A DNA stretch of 41,834 nt from positions 1 to 41,834 of the IMG/VR virus record IMGVR_UViG_3300010403_000035; one strand, written 5' to 3'. Source of the stretch: a virus. How positions within the stretch are numbered: position 1 is the stretch's first letter; every line of letters begins with the position of its first letter. This document shows, piece after piece, positions 33,464 through 40,893 of the stretch. The notes beneath the pieces are model-generated. The model was not told the DNA's origin, made no database searches, and saw nothing but the letters and a program-made list of their open reading frames with translations. The position numbers and the translations under genes are program-made.

Positions 33464-33479
33464 TTACCTGTAGAGGTAA
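33464..33479. repeat. dispersed palindrome copy 15 (before adhesin gene)
   Basis: TTACCTGTAGAGGTAA, with perfect arms and a central TA step. GAGG in the right arm is the ribosome binding site for the ATG at 33487. Confidence 0.9.
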
Positions 33480-33486
33480 GATTTCG

Positions 33487-36180
33487 ATGGGTTACTCCTA
33501 CGGATACGGCTATGGGCACACTTGGAAAATAAGAAAAAAGCGAGGGGCCGCTGCTGCTCCTGCTCCTATGACTGTAATGCTCACTGCTCCACTGGAGGGG
33601 GCGGCTTTATCTGGCACGGTGACGCTGACAGCAGTGGGATCGGGTGGCACGCCGCCATACTACGGTGTGCAGTTTCTGCGCGATGGCACATCGGGGACTG
33701 GAGAGGGCGGAGTAGATTTAGGGGTTGATATAACCCCTCCATATTCAATTACGTGGGACTCCAATACAGCGGCTAATGGTCCGCATCTGTTACAGACTGC
33801 ATTGTTCTCCGGGGATTTTTCTGCGTTTGCGTTCGATGAAATCAGTGTGACAGTTGCCAATGCTGCGCTGGGAGGAGGGATACTGCTGGAGAGCGAGACG
33901 AATGGCTGGGCAACGGACTTCCTCTACGCCACAGATGCGAATCGGGTGGCGCTGAAGGCAGCAGGGGTGATTACGTACTATGCTGTAAATAGCTTCTATC
34001 AGAATGCTGGAACAAGCCCGAAGATGGTCTATGATGTGAGCGGGGTGCTGGGCTGGTCGCCGCATAATTATGTGCGGATGTCGGAGACATTTGACAACGC
34101 TACGAATTGGGTTGCCGAAAACTGCACTATAGCAGTAAATGCTATTGCTGCGCCGGATGGGACGCTGACTGCCGACAAGCTTGTTGAAAACAGTGCCAAT
34201 GGTTCACATGATTTACAGCAGGGTGGCATACCAAGCATTACGGGACAGATGTCGGTTTATGCCAAGGCGGCTGGACGCACCCGTATCCTGATTTACGATG
34301 CCACATCTGGGACGGGATACGGGTTTGACCTGACCACAGGCACCACGTTTGCGGTGAGCGGCATTCCTCCGGGTTCCGCTACAATACAGGACGCTGGTAA
34401 TGGCTGGTGGCGCTGTTCGTTGGCGTGCGTGGGGGCGACAACCATTGGCGTTTATACATGCAACGGGACAATCTATTCCTACGCCGGCGACGGCGTGTCA
34501 GGAGTGTATCTCTGGGGTGCGCAGGTCGACAAGGGCTCCGTCCCGACCGCCTACCTCCCCACCACGACTACCGCCCGCGTTGGGCTGGCGCTCGACTACG
34601 ACCCGGTGACGCACGCGGCGCGCGGGTTGCTGTGCGAGCCGCAGGCGACGAACTTGTGTCTGCAGAGCGCGGCTGGTAGGACGGGATTTGCATGGTCTGG
34701 TAACGGCTCGACATATACTCCTGCTCAACCAGACCCATCCGGCGGTAATGAGGCATTGTTGGTTGTTACTAATGCTAATTTAGGTATAAATGTAGGACAA
34801 CAAGTTAATATTGGGGTTACAGCAGGACAAGTATATACAGGTTCTTGTTGGTGTAAAGGCACTGCCGGGCAACAGATTTATTTTTACCCGGATTCTGCGA
34901 TAGCTTCATCGCAAGTAGTTGTTACATTTACTGGCAGGTGGCAACGAGTCAGCAAGTCATTTACAGCCGTTGCAACGAACGCTTATTTAACATTGGAGCG
35001 GTATGACAGAATTGGCAGTGCTCATTTACCAGATGTAACATTCACCATCTGGGGTGGACAGTTTGAGGCTGGCACTGTCGCCACCTCCTATATTCCGACG
35101 CTCGCCGCCACCGTCACGCGGGCGGCGGATCAGGTCAGCGTCACGCCGGCCTCGATCAACTACTCCGCCACGGCGGGGAGCTGGTGGGTGGAGACGTACC
35201 TGATGGGAGGTGCCGGAGACGAGTGGATCATCGGCTCGTCTACTGCTGCATCTCCCATGCTCTACAATTTGGGTGGGGTAACCATCAGAGACGGAACACA
35301 GATTTATATTCCGCCAGGGCCAGCAATAACGAACAACATCAATAAGCTGATGTCGGCATTCACGACCGGCAGCCGAGCCATCACCTATAATGGTCAGGCC
35401 CCGGTCACTGATACGGGGACAGTGACGAATTTGCTAAGCCAAAGCTATGTGGGATTTGGCAGCAGCACGGGAGGCTCGGGGAATGCGCTCGGCTACATCC
35501 GCCGGGTCCGCTACGTGCCGCGCCGTCCGACGAATGCAGAAATGCAGACCCAGACGACAACCCTGCCCTACACAGGAACTATCGCTTCCCAGGTGATGGT
35601 CACAGCCGCCGCTGCGAGCACCGGCGCGTCGGCCTCGTTCACGCCGCCCGCTAACTCCACGCTGGTCGCCTTTGTTTCTGCTCGTGGCGGGACAAGTGCA
35701 ACCGCCACGACACTAGTCGACAGCCTCGGCTCCGTTTGGACAAAGATAGGGGACTATCAAGGCCCGCAGTCCACTGCGTTTATCATCACAGGGATATACA
35801 AACTGGCTATCGGTGCTGCTCCGGCGGCCCGCACTGTGACTGCCAGCGCGACAGTGACTGGGGTCAGCATGGGTTCGGGTTGTCAGGTTATATCCTGCAC
35901 TGGGACTATAGGTGGATTGAACAATACCCAAGTCGGTACGTCTACAGTTGGACCATTGTCGCTAACTGTTTCTGGGGTTTCCATCCTTTCCTACTACATC
36001 CGGCAAACCACAGCATCTTCTATTGTCGTTCCGACTGGCTATACTGAGCTTGGTGGTGGTGCTCACATTCAATACAACAACATGACGGCGAGCGTTGCAT
36101 ACGACCTCACTTCGCCGGGAAACCAAAACTGGAATGGTGGCGGTAATGCTATGGCATGGGCTGTGGAGATAACCGGATGA
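33487..36180 (+). CDS. modular adhesin/tail fibre with Ig-like and carbohydrate-binding-like domains, 897 aa
   Basis: A Gly/Tyr-rich start (MGYSYGYGYGHTWKIRKKRG) is followed by an Ig-like domain (TVMLTAPLEGAALSGTVTLT, then PPYSITWDSN). Next come two related beta-sandwich units that each end in a similar motif, YLWGAQVDKGSVPTAYLPT and TIWGGQFEAGTVATSYIPT. A lectin-like region (WWVETYLMGGAGDEWIIGSS) and a further beta domain end the protein. It should bind host surface sugars. Base composition swings sharply inside the gene (GC-rich near 34490-34680 and 35090-35220, AT-richer between), which suggests domain exchange. Its stop overlaps the next ATG. Confidence 0.7.
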   Translation: MGYSYGYGYGHTWKIRKKRGAAAAPAPMTVMLTAPLEGAALSGTVTLTAVGSGGTPPYYGVQFLRDGTSGTGEGGVDLGVDITPPYSITWDSNTAANGPHLLQTALFSGDFSAFAFDEISVTVANAALGGGILLESETNGWATDFLYATDANRVALKAAGVITYYAVNSFYQNAGTSPKMVYDVSGVLGWSPHNYVRMSETFDNATNWVAENCTIAVNAIAAPDGTLTADKLVENSANGSHDLQQGGIPSITGQMSVYAKAAGRTRILIYDATSGTGYGFDLTTGTTFAVSGIPPGSATIQDAGNGWWRCSLACVGATTIGVYTCNGTIYSYAGDGVSGVYLWGAQVDKGSVPTAYLPTTTTARVGLALDYDPVTHAARGLLCEPQATNLCLQSAAGRTGFAWSGNGSTYTPAQPDPSGGNEALLVVTNANLGINVGQQVNIGVTAGQVYTGSCWCKGTAGQQIYFYPDSAIASSQVVVTFTGRWQRVSKSFTAVATNAYLTLERYDRIGSAHLPDVTFTIWGGQFEAGTVATSYIPTLAATVTRAADQVSVTPASINYSATAGSWWVETYLMGGAGDEWIIGSSTAASPMLYNLGGVTIRDGTQIYIPPGPAITNNINKLMSAFTTGSRAITYNGQAPVTDTGTVTNLLSQSYVGFGSSTGGSGNALGYIRRVRYVPRRPTNAEMQTQTTTLPYTGTIASQVMVTAAAASTGASASFTPPANSTLVAFVSARGGTSATATTLVDSLGSVWTKIGDYQGPQSTAFIITGIYKLAIGAAPAARTVTASATVTGVSMGSGCQVISCTGTIGGLNNTQVGTSTVGPLSLTVSGVSILSYYIRQTTASSIVVPTGYTELGGGAHIQYNNMTASVAYDLTSPGNQNWNGGGNAMAWAVEITG

Positions 36181-36614
36181 TAGATTTTCTCTTCCGCGCT
36201 ACCACGCGCAAGGACTTCGAGGCGATGGCGCGCACGGCTGAGTTCATCGACGACGAGAACAAGCCGCTGCCGGGTATCGAGATCGACCCGACGCCGGGTA
36301 CTCCAGAGTATGAAGTGGGGATACCTATTGTCGATGTACCGTCGCCGGACGAGATCACGCCACCGGTTATGAAGACCGACTACCACGCCAATGTTAGAGT
36401 ATCTGGCGAGCGCGAGCAGCAGGAGATCGAGGGCCTCGACCAGACCGACGCCGAAGGTAAACTCCTGCCAGCGTCAGAGCGCACGCATTTCGGCATTGCC
36501 TTCAGTAATGCCGGTACAGTCGTGGCAGATGATACGACAGAGGGCGTGCAGTACGCCAACGTGGCGCTGATCAACGAGCAGACGATCGTCTCGCCGCAGC
36601 GGGTCTGGCAATAA
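36177..36614 (+). CDS. hypothetical protein, 145 aa
   Basis: The ATG at 36177 overlaps the previous stop (ATGA) and has GGAG 8 or so bases upstream, so I prefer it to the earlier in-frame ATG at 36156. The protein (MIDFLFRATTRKDFEAMART) has an acidic Pro/Asp-rich middle and a compact end (THFGIAFSNAGTVVADDTTE). No family recognised. It may be a chaperone or partner of the adhesin, by overlap. Confidence 0.6.
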   Translation: MIDFLFRATTRKDFEAMARTAEFIDDENKPLPGIEIDPTPGTPEYEVGIPIVDVPSPDEITPPVMKTDYHANVRVSGEREQQEIEGLDQTDAEGKLLPASERTHFGIAFSNAGTVVADDTTEGVQYANVALINEQTIVSPQRVWQ

Positions 36615-36617
36615 TTC

Positions 36618-36633
36618 TTACCTTTAAAGGTAA
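36618..36633. repeat. dispersed palindrome copy 16 (before collagen-like gene)
   Basis: TTACCTTTAAAGGTAA, a fully perfect 16-base palindrome with a central TA step. AAAGG lies about 11 bases before the ATG at 36642. Confidence 0.95.
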
Positions 36634-36641
36634 TAGCTCCT

Positions 36642-39320
36642 ATGGCTGCTAAAACTCGCGACACACTGAAGTCGGAAAACTCCTCTGACTTCCCTGACAA
36701 CGTAGATGGGCTGATAACGCCTGCTAGTTTGCGTGGGCAGCTGGACGATATTATTGACAGCGCCATCTTCCCCGAGGATGGTTCTATTGCTGGTCCAGCT
36801 GGCCCACCCGGCCCGACAGGACCTACCGGTCCTAGTGGACCGTCTGGCGTATCAGGCGTTGATGGCGCAACCGGTCCAGCAGGTCCTGCAGGACCTCCCG
36901 GTCCAGCCGGTGCCGGTGTTGCGATCCTAGGCTCTGTGCCTGACGTTATTTCGCTGCCGGGTTCTGGCACACTAGGCGATGCGTGGATCGTACAAGAGTT
37001 TACGCCTTATCACCTGTTTGTCTGGGACGACATAGCGATTGACTGGAGCGATGCCGGTGTCTTCCAAGGCCCACAGGGCGTGCCGGGACCTACAGGACCG
37101 GCAGGCACTACCGGTGCTACGGGGCCAGCAGGACCAACAGGACCGGCAGGACCTACCGGAGCTACAGGACCGGCGGGGCCATCTGGTAGTGATGCTACGA
37201 ACTACACCACCGTAGCGGCCATCGTTGCAGCTACGATACCCGTAGGGGTAAAGAGCATCAAGACTGCTGGTTACCAAGCAGTTGACAGCGTTACCGGCCT
37301 AAGCACACTAGGTATTGGTGCAGCTAGGTATCATAGGATAGATACCGCACCCAGCGGGTGGATGCTTACCCCCGATCTTCCTCTTCCTTCCGGCACTAGC
37401 CCATACAACCGTGGCTTCATCAGGTCGCTGGACCGCTTCACCTCTGCGGGTACAACGGACGCCACCAACGGCGGCTACTGGATGCTCGATATCGAGCAGG
37501 GTCTTACTGTCACCATGTTCGGTGGAGAGATAAGAACTACCGCTCAAACTGGCGGTACTGAGACAGTCAACGATGCAGCTATCCAACACGCGCATGTGTT
37601 CTGCAACAACGTGCAGGTAGGTTACTACGTCCCTCTTATTTTCCCAGTAGGCCGGTTCCGTGTATCCACCCAAGTAGAGTTCGTGAACGGCATGAACTGG
37701 AGGGGGGAGAGTATTGTCGGCGGCTCCGACACGGAGAATACCTCTACCTACTACAACAACGACAACACCATGTTCTATATGACTGCCAGCCGGCGCGATG
37801 TTTTCTTTAGCGGTATCGACTTCGACGCAGCCAGCGTAGCCAAGGATATTATTCTTTCACGCACTGCAGATGGCACGACTGCTACATATGATTTGCAGTG
37901 GAGTAAGTTTCAATACTGTGCTTTCAAAAATGCGCGCTATGGGATACGGATTACTTCAACAGGTGGTGTAATAAAGAACTGTTTTTTCCAAGGCTGTAAC
38001 ATCAGTATGGAATTATCTGGTTCGGATATGTTCGTGCAGGATAACTTTGTCGATACACACCACACGACGCTCTCTGGCGGGTTAGTCCTTAGCTCCCTGA
38101 ACCTGTCAACCATACGAGGGAATTTTATAACGGGTAGGCATAAGATACCATTGGTCCTGCGTGGCAATTGCAATGGCGTTCGCGTTTACGACAATGAGTT
38201 TGATATCTCTGATTACTCTGGTGTCTACTGCGACCACGCGAGGGGCTTCCTGTTATATGCCAATACTTTTAATCGGCTTTTTGAGTACAGGAACCTAAGC
38301 ACGGACCTTGAGATAACAACAACGCTCGCTGCCAATCCGTTTACTACGGTAAGCGGATCGCCAACAGTAACTGTAGCTATGGTAGGCCACAGGCTGTCTG
38401 TCGGTACGCCCTTGAACTTTAGTGGGGCTACCGCTGTAGGGGGTATAACTATTAATGGGGGATATAAAATAATAACAGTAGTAGGGCCTGATAGTTTTAC
38501 TATTACGCACGGCTCCAATGCCTCTTCCAGTGCGACCGGTGGCGGCTCTGCTGTAGTTATGATTAATTCTTGGCGTCCATCCCCTGCAGACGCCAGTTAT
38601 GCCAACATCCAGTCGCCACTTACCGCTGGTGTGTATGCTGATGCAGACTTCAGAGCACACGATGGATACAATTTTAACATCCATGATAATATTTTTATGA
38701 ACTCGTCGCTGGATGGTTTTGTTACTACTTCGTCGCTTCTTCCTAACCCTCCTGCTGGCGCTCTTAACGTCAAGGGCACTATTTTCTTTGTTCAGGATAC
38801 CAAGCACATCTGGACGTGGGACACGGTTAGCTGGGTGGATTATGGACTCTATGCACAAACCCATAAGATCACGGCAACCTCAACGTCTGCCGGTGATACG
38901 GAAGGTGGTCGTGCCAGCCATGATATCTACATCGACGATGTGAATTACCGGGACGGTAAGCAGCGTGTCATCACTGCTGACCCCAATTCCTGCTTTCCAC
39001 GCCTAGGCTCACGGCACCCGGCAGGTATTCTTAAAATCACCACTGCGGGCAGCACAACAATCCGTGCAGGTGAGTACTCCGTCGTGACAGTTGAGTTAGC
39101 GGTGGCAGGAGCTACAACCATTACGCTCTCTAATTTTCCCGTTGACTGTAAAGACGGTGAGCAGATAGTTATTAATCGACGGGACGCTCTGGCTTATACG
39201 CTAACCATCAAGACAGGTGATGCCGGGGGCGTAGGTACCAGCACGACAATCAAGACCTTTGTCAACGTAGCTGGTAACACCACTTGCGTTTATGACGGTA
39301 CGGTTTGGTTTGCTACATAG
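36642..39320 (+). CDS. second collagen-like spike with beta-helix, 892 aa
   Basis: Residues about 50-90 and 145-185 are Gly-X-Y repeats. Between them sits the same 50-residue module seen twice in the 1021-aa fibre (LPGSGTLGDAWIVQEFTPYH). Residues about 289-550 form a beta-helix of pectate-lyase type (GGVIKNCFFQGCNISMELSG, then VYDNEFDISDYSGVYCDHAR). The same ordered motifs recur in the following gene, so the two are paralogues. A beta-rich C-terminal part follows, including an Ig-like insertion (FTTVSGSPTVTVAMVGHRLS). Likely a receptor-binding or depolymerase spike. Confidence 0.82.
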   Translation: MAAKTRDTLKSENSSDFPDNVDGLITPASLRGQLDDIIDSAIFPEDGSIAGPAGPPGPTGPTGPSGPSGVSGVDGATGPAGPAGPPGPAGAGVAILGSVPDVISLPGSGTLGDAWIVQEFTPYHLFVWDDIAIDWSDAGVFQGPQGVPGPTGPAGTTGATGPAGPTGPAGPTGATGPAGPSGSDATNYTTVAAIVAATIPVGVKSIKTAGYQAVDSVTGLSTLGIGAARYHRIDTAPSGWMLTPDLPLPSGTSPYNRGFIRSLDRFTSAGTTDATNGGYWMLDIEQGLTVTMFGGEIRTTAQTGGTETVNDAAIQHAHVFCNNVQVGYYVPLIFPVGRFRVSTQVEFVNGMNWRGESIVGGSDTENTSTYYNNDNTMFYMTASRRDVFFSGIDFDAASVAKDIILSRTADGTTATYDLQWSKFQYCAFKNARYGIRITSTGGVIKNCFFQGCNISMELSGSDMFVQDNFVDTHHTTLSGGLVLSSLNLSTIRGNFITGRHKIPLVLRGNCNGVRVYDNEFDISDYSGVYCDHARGFLLYANTFNRLFEYRNLSTDLEITTTLAANPFTTVSGSPTVTVAMVGHRLSVGTPLNFSGATAVGGITINGGYKIITVVGPDSFTITHGSNASSSATGGGSAVVMINSWRPSPADASYANIQSPLTAGVYADADFRAHDGYNFNIHDNIFMNSSLDGFVTTSSLLPNPPAGALNVKGTIFFVQDTKHIWTWDTVSWVDYGLYAQTHKITATSTSAGDTEGGRASHDIYIDDVNYRDGKQRVITADPNSCFPRLGSRHPAGILKITTAGSTTIRAGEYSVVTVELAVAGATTITLSNFPVDCKDGEQIVINRRDALAYTLTIKTGDAGGVGTSTTIKTFVNVAGNTTCVYDGTVWFAT
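37236..37251. repeat. dispersed palindrome, near-copy (inside spike gene)
   Basis: ATACCCGTAGGGGTAA, one base off in the left arm, with a central TA step. It encodes IPVGV just after the second collagen-like block. Confidence 0.65.
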
Positions 39321-39336
39321 TTACCCGCAGGGGTAA
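39321..39336. repeat. dispersed palindrome copy 17 (between spike genes)
   Basis: TTACCCGCAGGGGTAA, with perfect arms and a central CA step. It starts on the base after the previous stop codon. A separate GGGAGG follows before the ATG at 39356, so here the palindrome is not itself the ribosome binding site. Confidence 0.92.
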
Positions 39337-39355
39337 GGATTTTAGGGAGGATAAA

Positions 39356-40384
39356 ATGGCAGTTGATCCATTGAACGTAAGGGTGACAGACTTCGGGGCT
39401 ATTGGGGATAACAGCCACGATGACGGGCCAGCTATCAGGGAAGCTCATGACTACTGCAGCAAGCATAAGGCGGGCTATTATTTGCCGCTGCATTTCCCTA
39501 TCGGTAGATACAGGATCGACAGCGCAGGCGCTATCCCACTGGTCAATGGAACGCATTGGACCGGCGAGGGACACTATAATGATGAAAAAGAATACAGGTC
39601 ACAGATTAGATATAGCAAGTCACACTTCTTTTCACTTGGCGGTACTCGTGAGTTTGCTGCTTTTAGTGGCCTTTGTTTCGATGGGCGTAGCCAGCCTTAT
39701 AGTTTGGTGGCTGATGGGCAGTTGAACTACAGCATGTTCAATGCGTGTGGTTTTAAAAATTTTAACCACGTGTTTGATGTGCCCATGTTAGGCAATAAAA
39801 TCAAAAACTGCTTTTTTCAGAACAACTTATGCACTGGGAATTTTAGGGGTAGCGATAACATAATCGCTGATAATTATATCTCTGGCTCTAACTACAAAGC
39901 AGATGGGAGTAACAGCGCTAGCGCGGGTGCAGACACGTTTGCAGTAAAGTTTGGTTCGTTCCGGCTTAATAGATTTTTGCGGAATTTTATTACTGGTCGT
40001 CCGCAAATGGCGCTCGGTTGCGAAGGTGACTTGGATGGTACCATCATCAATAGTAACTGGTTTGACATATGTGATATGTCTGGGGTCTACATAAAGAACA
40101 GCTCAGGCGCGATATTCGAGGCTAATACCTTTAACCGCTGCATGATTGGACAAGACCAAAACTTGGACGAAAGCTTTGGTGTCACAGACCCTAAGTACGA
40201 TAGTATTGTTAGGATGGTAGATTGCGAAGATATGGCTTTTTGGAATAATTGGTTTGGCTATGTGGAGCATGGTGTCCCTGCGGGAGCACCAATAAAAACG
40301 TTCCACAACACTAACTGTAGCAGCATACAGATCGCTAACAACCTGTTCCGTAAGCCCTACAAGCGCCTTGACCTAGAAGATTAA
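39356..40384 (+). CDS. beta-helix spike paralogue without collagen stalk, 342 aa
   Basis: GGGAGGA lies before the ATG at 39356, so I do not use the in-frame GTG at 39305... the upstream stretch has no support. The protein begins MAVDPLNVRVTDFGAIGDNS, the usual first strand of pectate-lyase-type tailspikes. Ordered motifs shared with the previous gene include YYLPLHFPIGRYRID, IKNCFFQNN, GSDNIIADNYIS, NFITGR, FDICDMSGVYIKN and ANTFNR. It lacks the collagen stalk, so it may assemble onto the longer spike or act alone. Confidence 0.75.
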   Translation: MAVDPLNVRVTDFGAIGDNSHDDGPAIREAHDYCSKHKAGYYLPLHFPIGRYRIDSAGAIPLVNGTHWTGEGHYNDEKEYRSQIRYSKSHFFSLGGTREFAAFSGLCFDGRSQPYSLVADGQLNYSMFNACGFKNFNHVFDVPMLGNKIKNCFFQNNLCTGNFRGSDNIIADNYISGSNYKADGSNSASAGADTFAVKFGSFRLNRFLRNFITGRPQMALGCEGDLDGTIINSNWFDICDMSGVYIKNSSGAIFEANTFNRCMIGQDQNLDESFGVTDPKYDSIVRMVDCEDMAFWNNWFGYVEHGVPAGAPIKTFHNTNCSSIQIANNLFRKPYKRLDLED

Positions 40385-40386
40385 GT

Positions 40387-40417
40387 AGCTTCTGCCGAAG
40401 CTGTGTGTCCCTGACAC
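40387..40417 (+). repeat. two short hairpins after the spike gene
   Basis: AGCTTC (40387-40392) pairs with GAAGCT (40397-40402) around TGCC. Just after it, GTGTC (40405-40409) pairs with GACAC (40413-40417). There is no T-tract. They probably protect or delimit the 3' end of the spike mRNA. The rest of 40418-40470 shows nothing clear. Confidence 0.4.
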
Positions 40418-40470
40418 TTCAACCTCAGGCACTAGTGGGCTGGCATCCCGTCACCACTGCCACCATTACC

Positions 40471-40486
40471 TTACCTTTGAAGGTAA
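40471..40486. repeat. dispersed palindrome copy 18 (before HNH gene)
   Basis: TTACCTTTGAAGGTAA, with perfect arms and a central TG step. It is identical to the copy at 25588, and lies 25 bases before the ATG at 40512, with a separate AAAGGG between. Confidence 0.92.
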
Positions 40487-40511
40487 GAAGCAAGAAAGGG
40501 CGGTAAGACTT

Positions 40512-40784
40512 ATGAAAAAAGGCATAAGAGACCCAAGCTCGCACCGTACGCCTGCTCAGATCAAGAAGATGGATCGGGGTTATAATCACAGGCCAGCTGT
40601 CATCGCCAATCGGTCTGACAATAATCAGGCTAGGGCCATGCTCGCGAAAGAAGGTCTAGTTCATAAGGGGGATAATATGGACGTAGACCATAAAAAACCC
40701 CAGAGATCAGGCGGCTCCAACAAACGCAGCAATCTTCGCGCTATATCCAGCTCACGCAATCGCGGCTGGCGGGATGGCGTGTGA
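40512..40784 (+). CDS. small HNH endonuclease, 90 aa
   Basis: The motif DVDHKKPQRSGGSNKRSNLR followed by AISSSRNRGW is the classic small HNH core, in which DH is the metal-binding and catalytic pair and the Asn before LR completes the fold. The N-terminal half is basic and probably contacts DNA. HNH proteins in phages nick DNA during packaging or act as homing enzymes. Here it stands alone at the end of the fibre block, far from the terminase genes. Confidence 0.75.
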   Translation: MKKGIRDPSSHRTPAQIKKMDRGYNHRPAVIANRSDNNQARAMLAKEGLVHKGDNMDVDHKKPQRSGGSNKRSNLRAISSSRNRGWRDGV

Positions 40785-40844
40785 AATGACACAGTGTGGT
40801 TTATTTGTACTAGTAATGTAACCTCCAATGGTGTAATAAGCAAA

Positions 40845-40875
40845 AAGCCCTAGCTCTCTGCAGAAGCTAGGGCTT
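40845..40875 (-). terminator. rho-independent-type terminator for leftward transcription
   Basis: AAGCCCTAGCT (40845-40855) and AGCTAGGGCTT (40865-40875) form an 11-bp stem with a 9-base loop. On the minus strand the stem is followed by TTTTTGC, the T-run of an intrinsic terminator. On the plus strand there is no T-run. It would stop transcripts entering leftward from beyond the right edge. It also overlaps the palindrome at 40874 by two bases. Confidence 0.6.
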
Positions 40876-40889
40876 ACCAGTGGAGGTAA
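40874..40889. repeat. dispersed palindrome copy 19 (before exported protein gene)
   Basis: TTACCAGTGGAGGTAA, with perfect arms and a central TG step. It is the only exact copy with a purine at position 6. GGAGG in the right arm serves the ATG at 40894. Confidence 0.88.
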
Positions 40890-40893
40890 CAAT

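Noticed and set aside
13707-40384. Diversity-generating retroelement acting on the fibre genes
   Set aside because: No reverse transcriptase gene and no template/variable repeat pair is visible in the window.
745-40889. Palindromes as purely RNA hairpins or terminators
   Set aside because: Positions 6 and 11 often do not pair (C opposite A in five copies), no T-runs follow, and many copies lie inside genes. I therefore rank DNA binding first, without excluding an RNA role near start codons.
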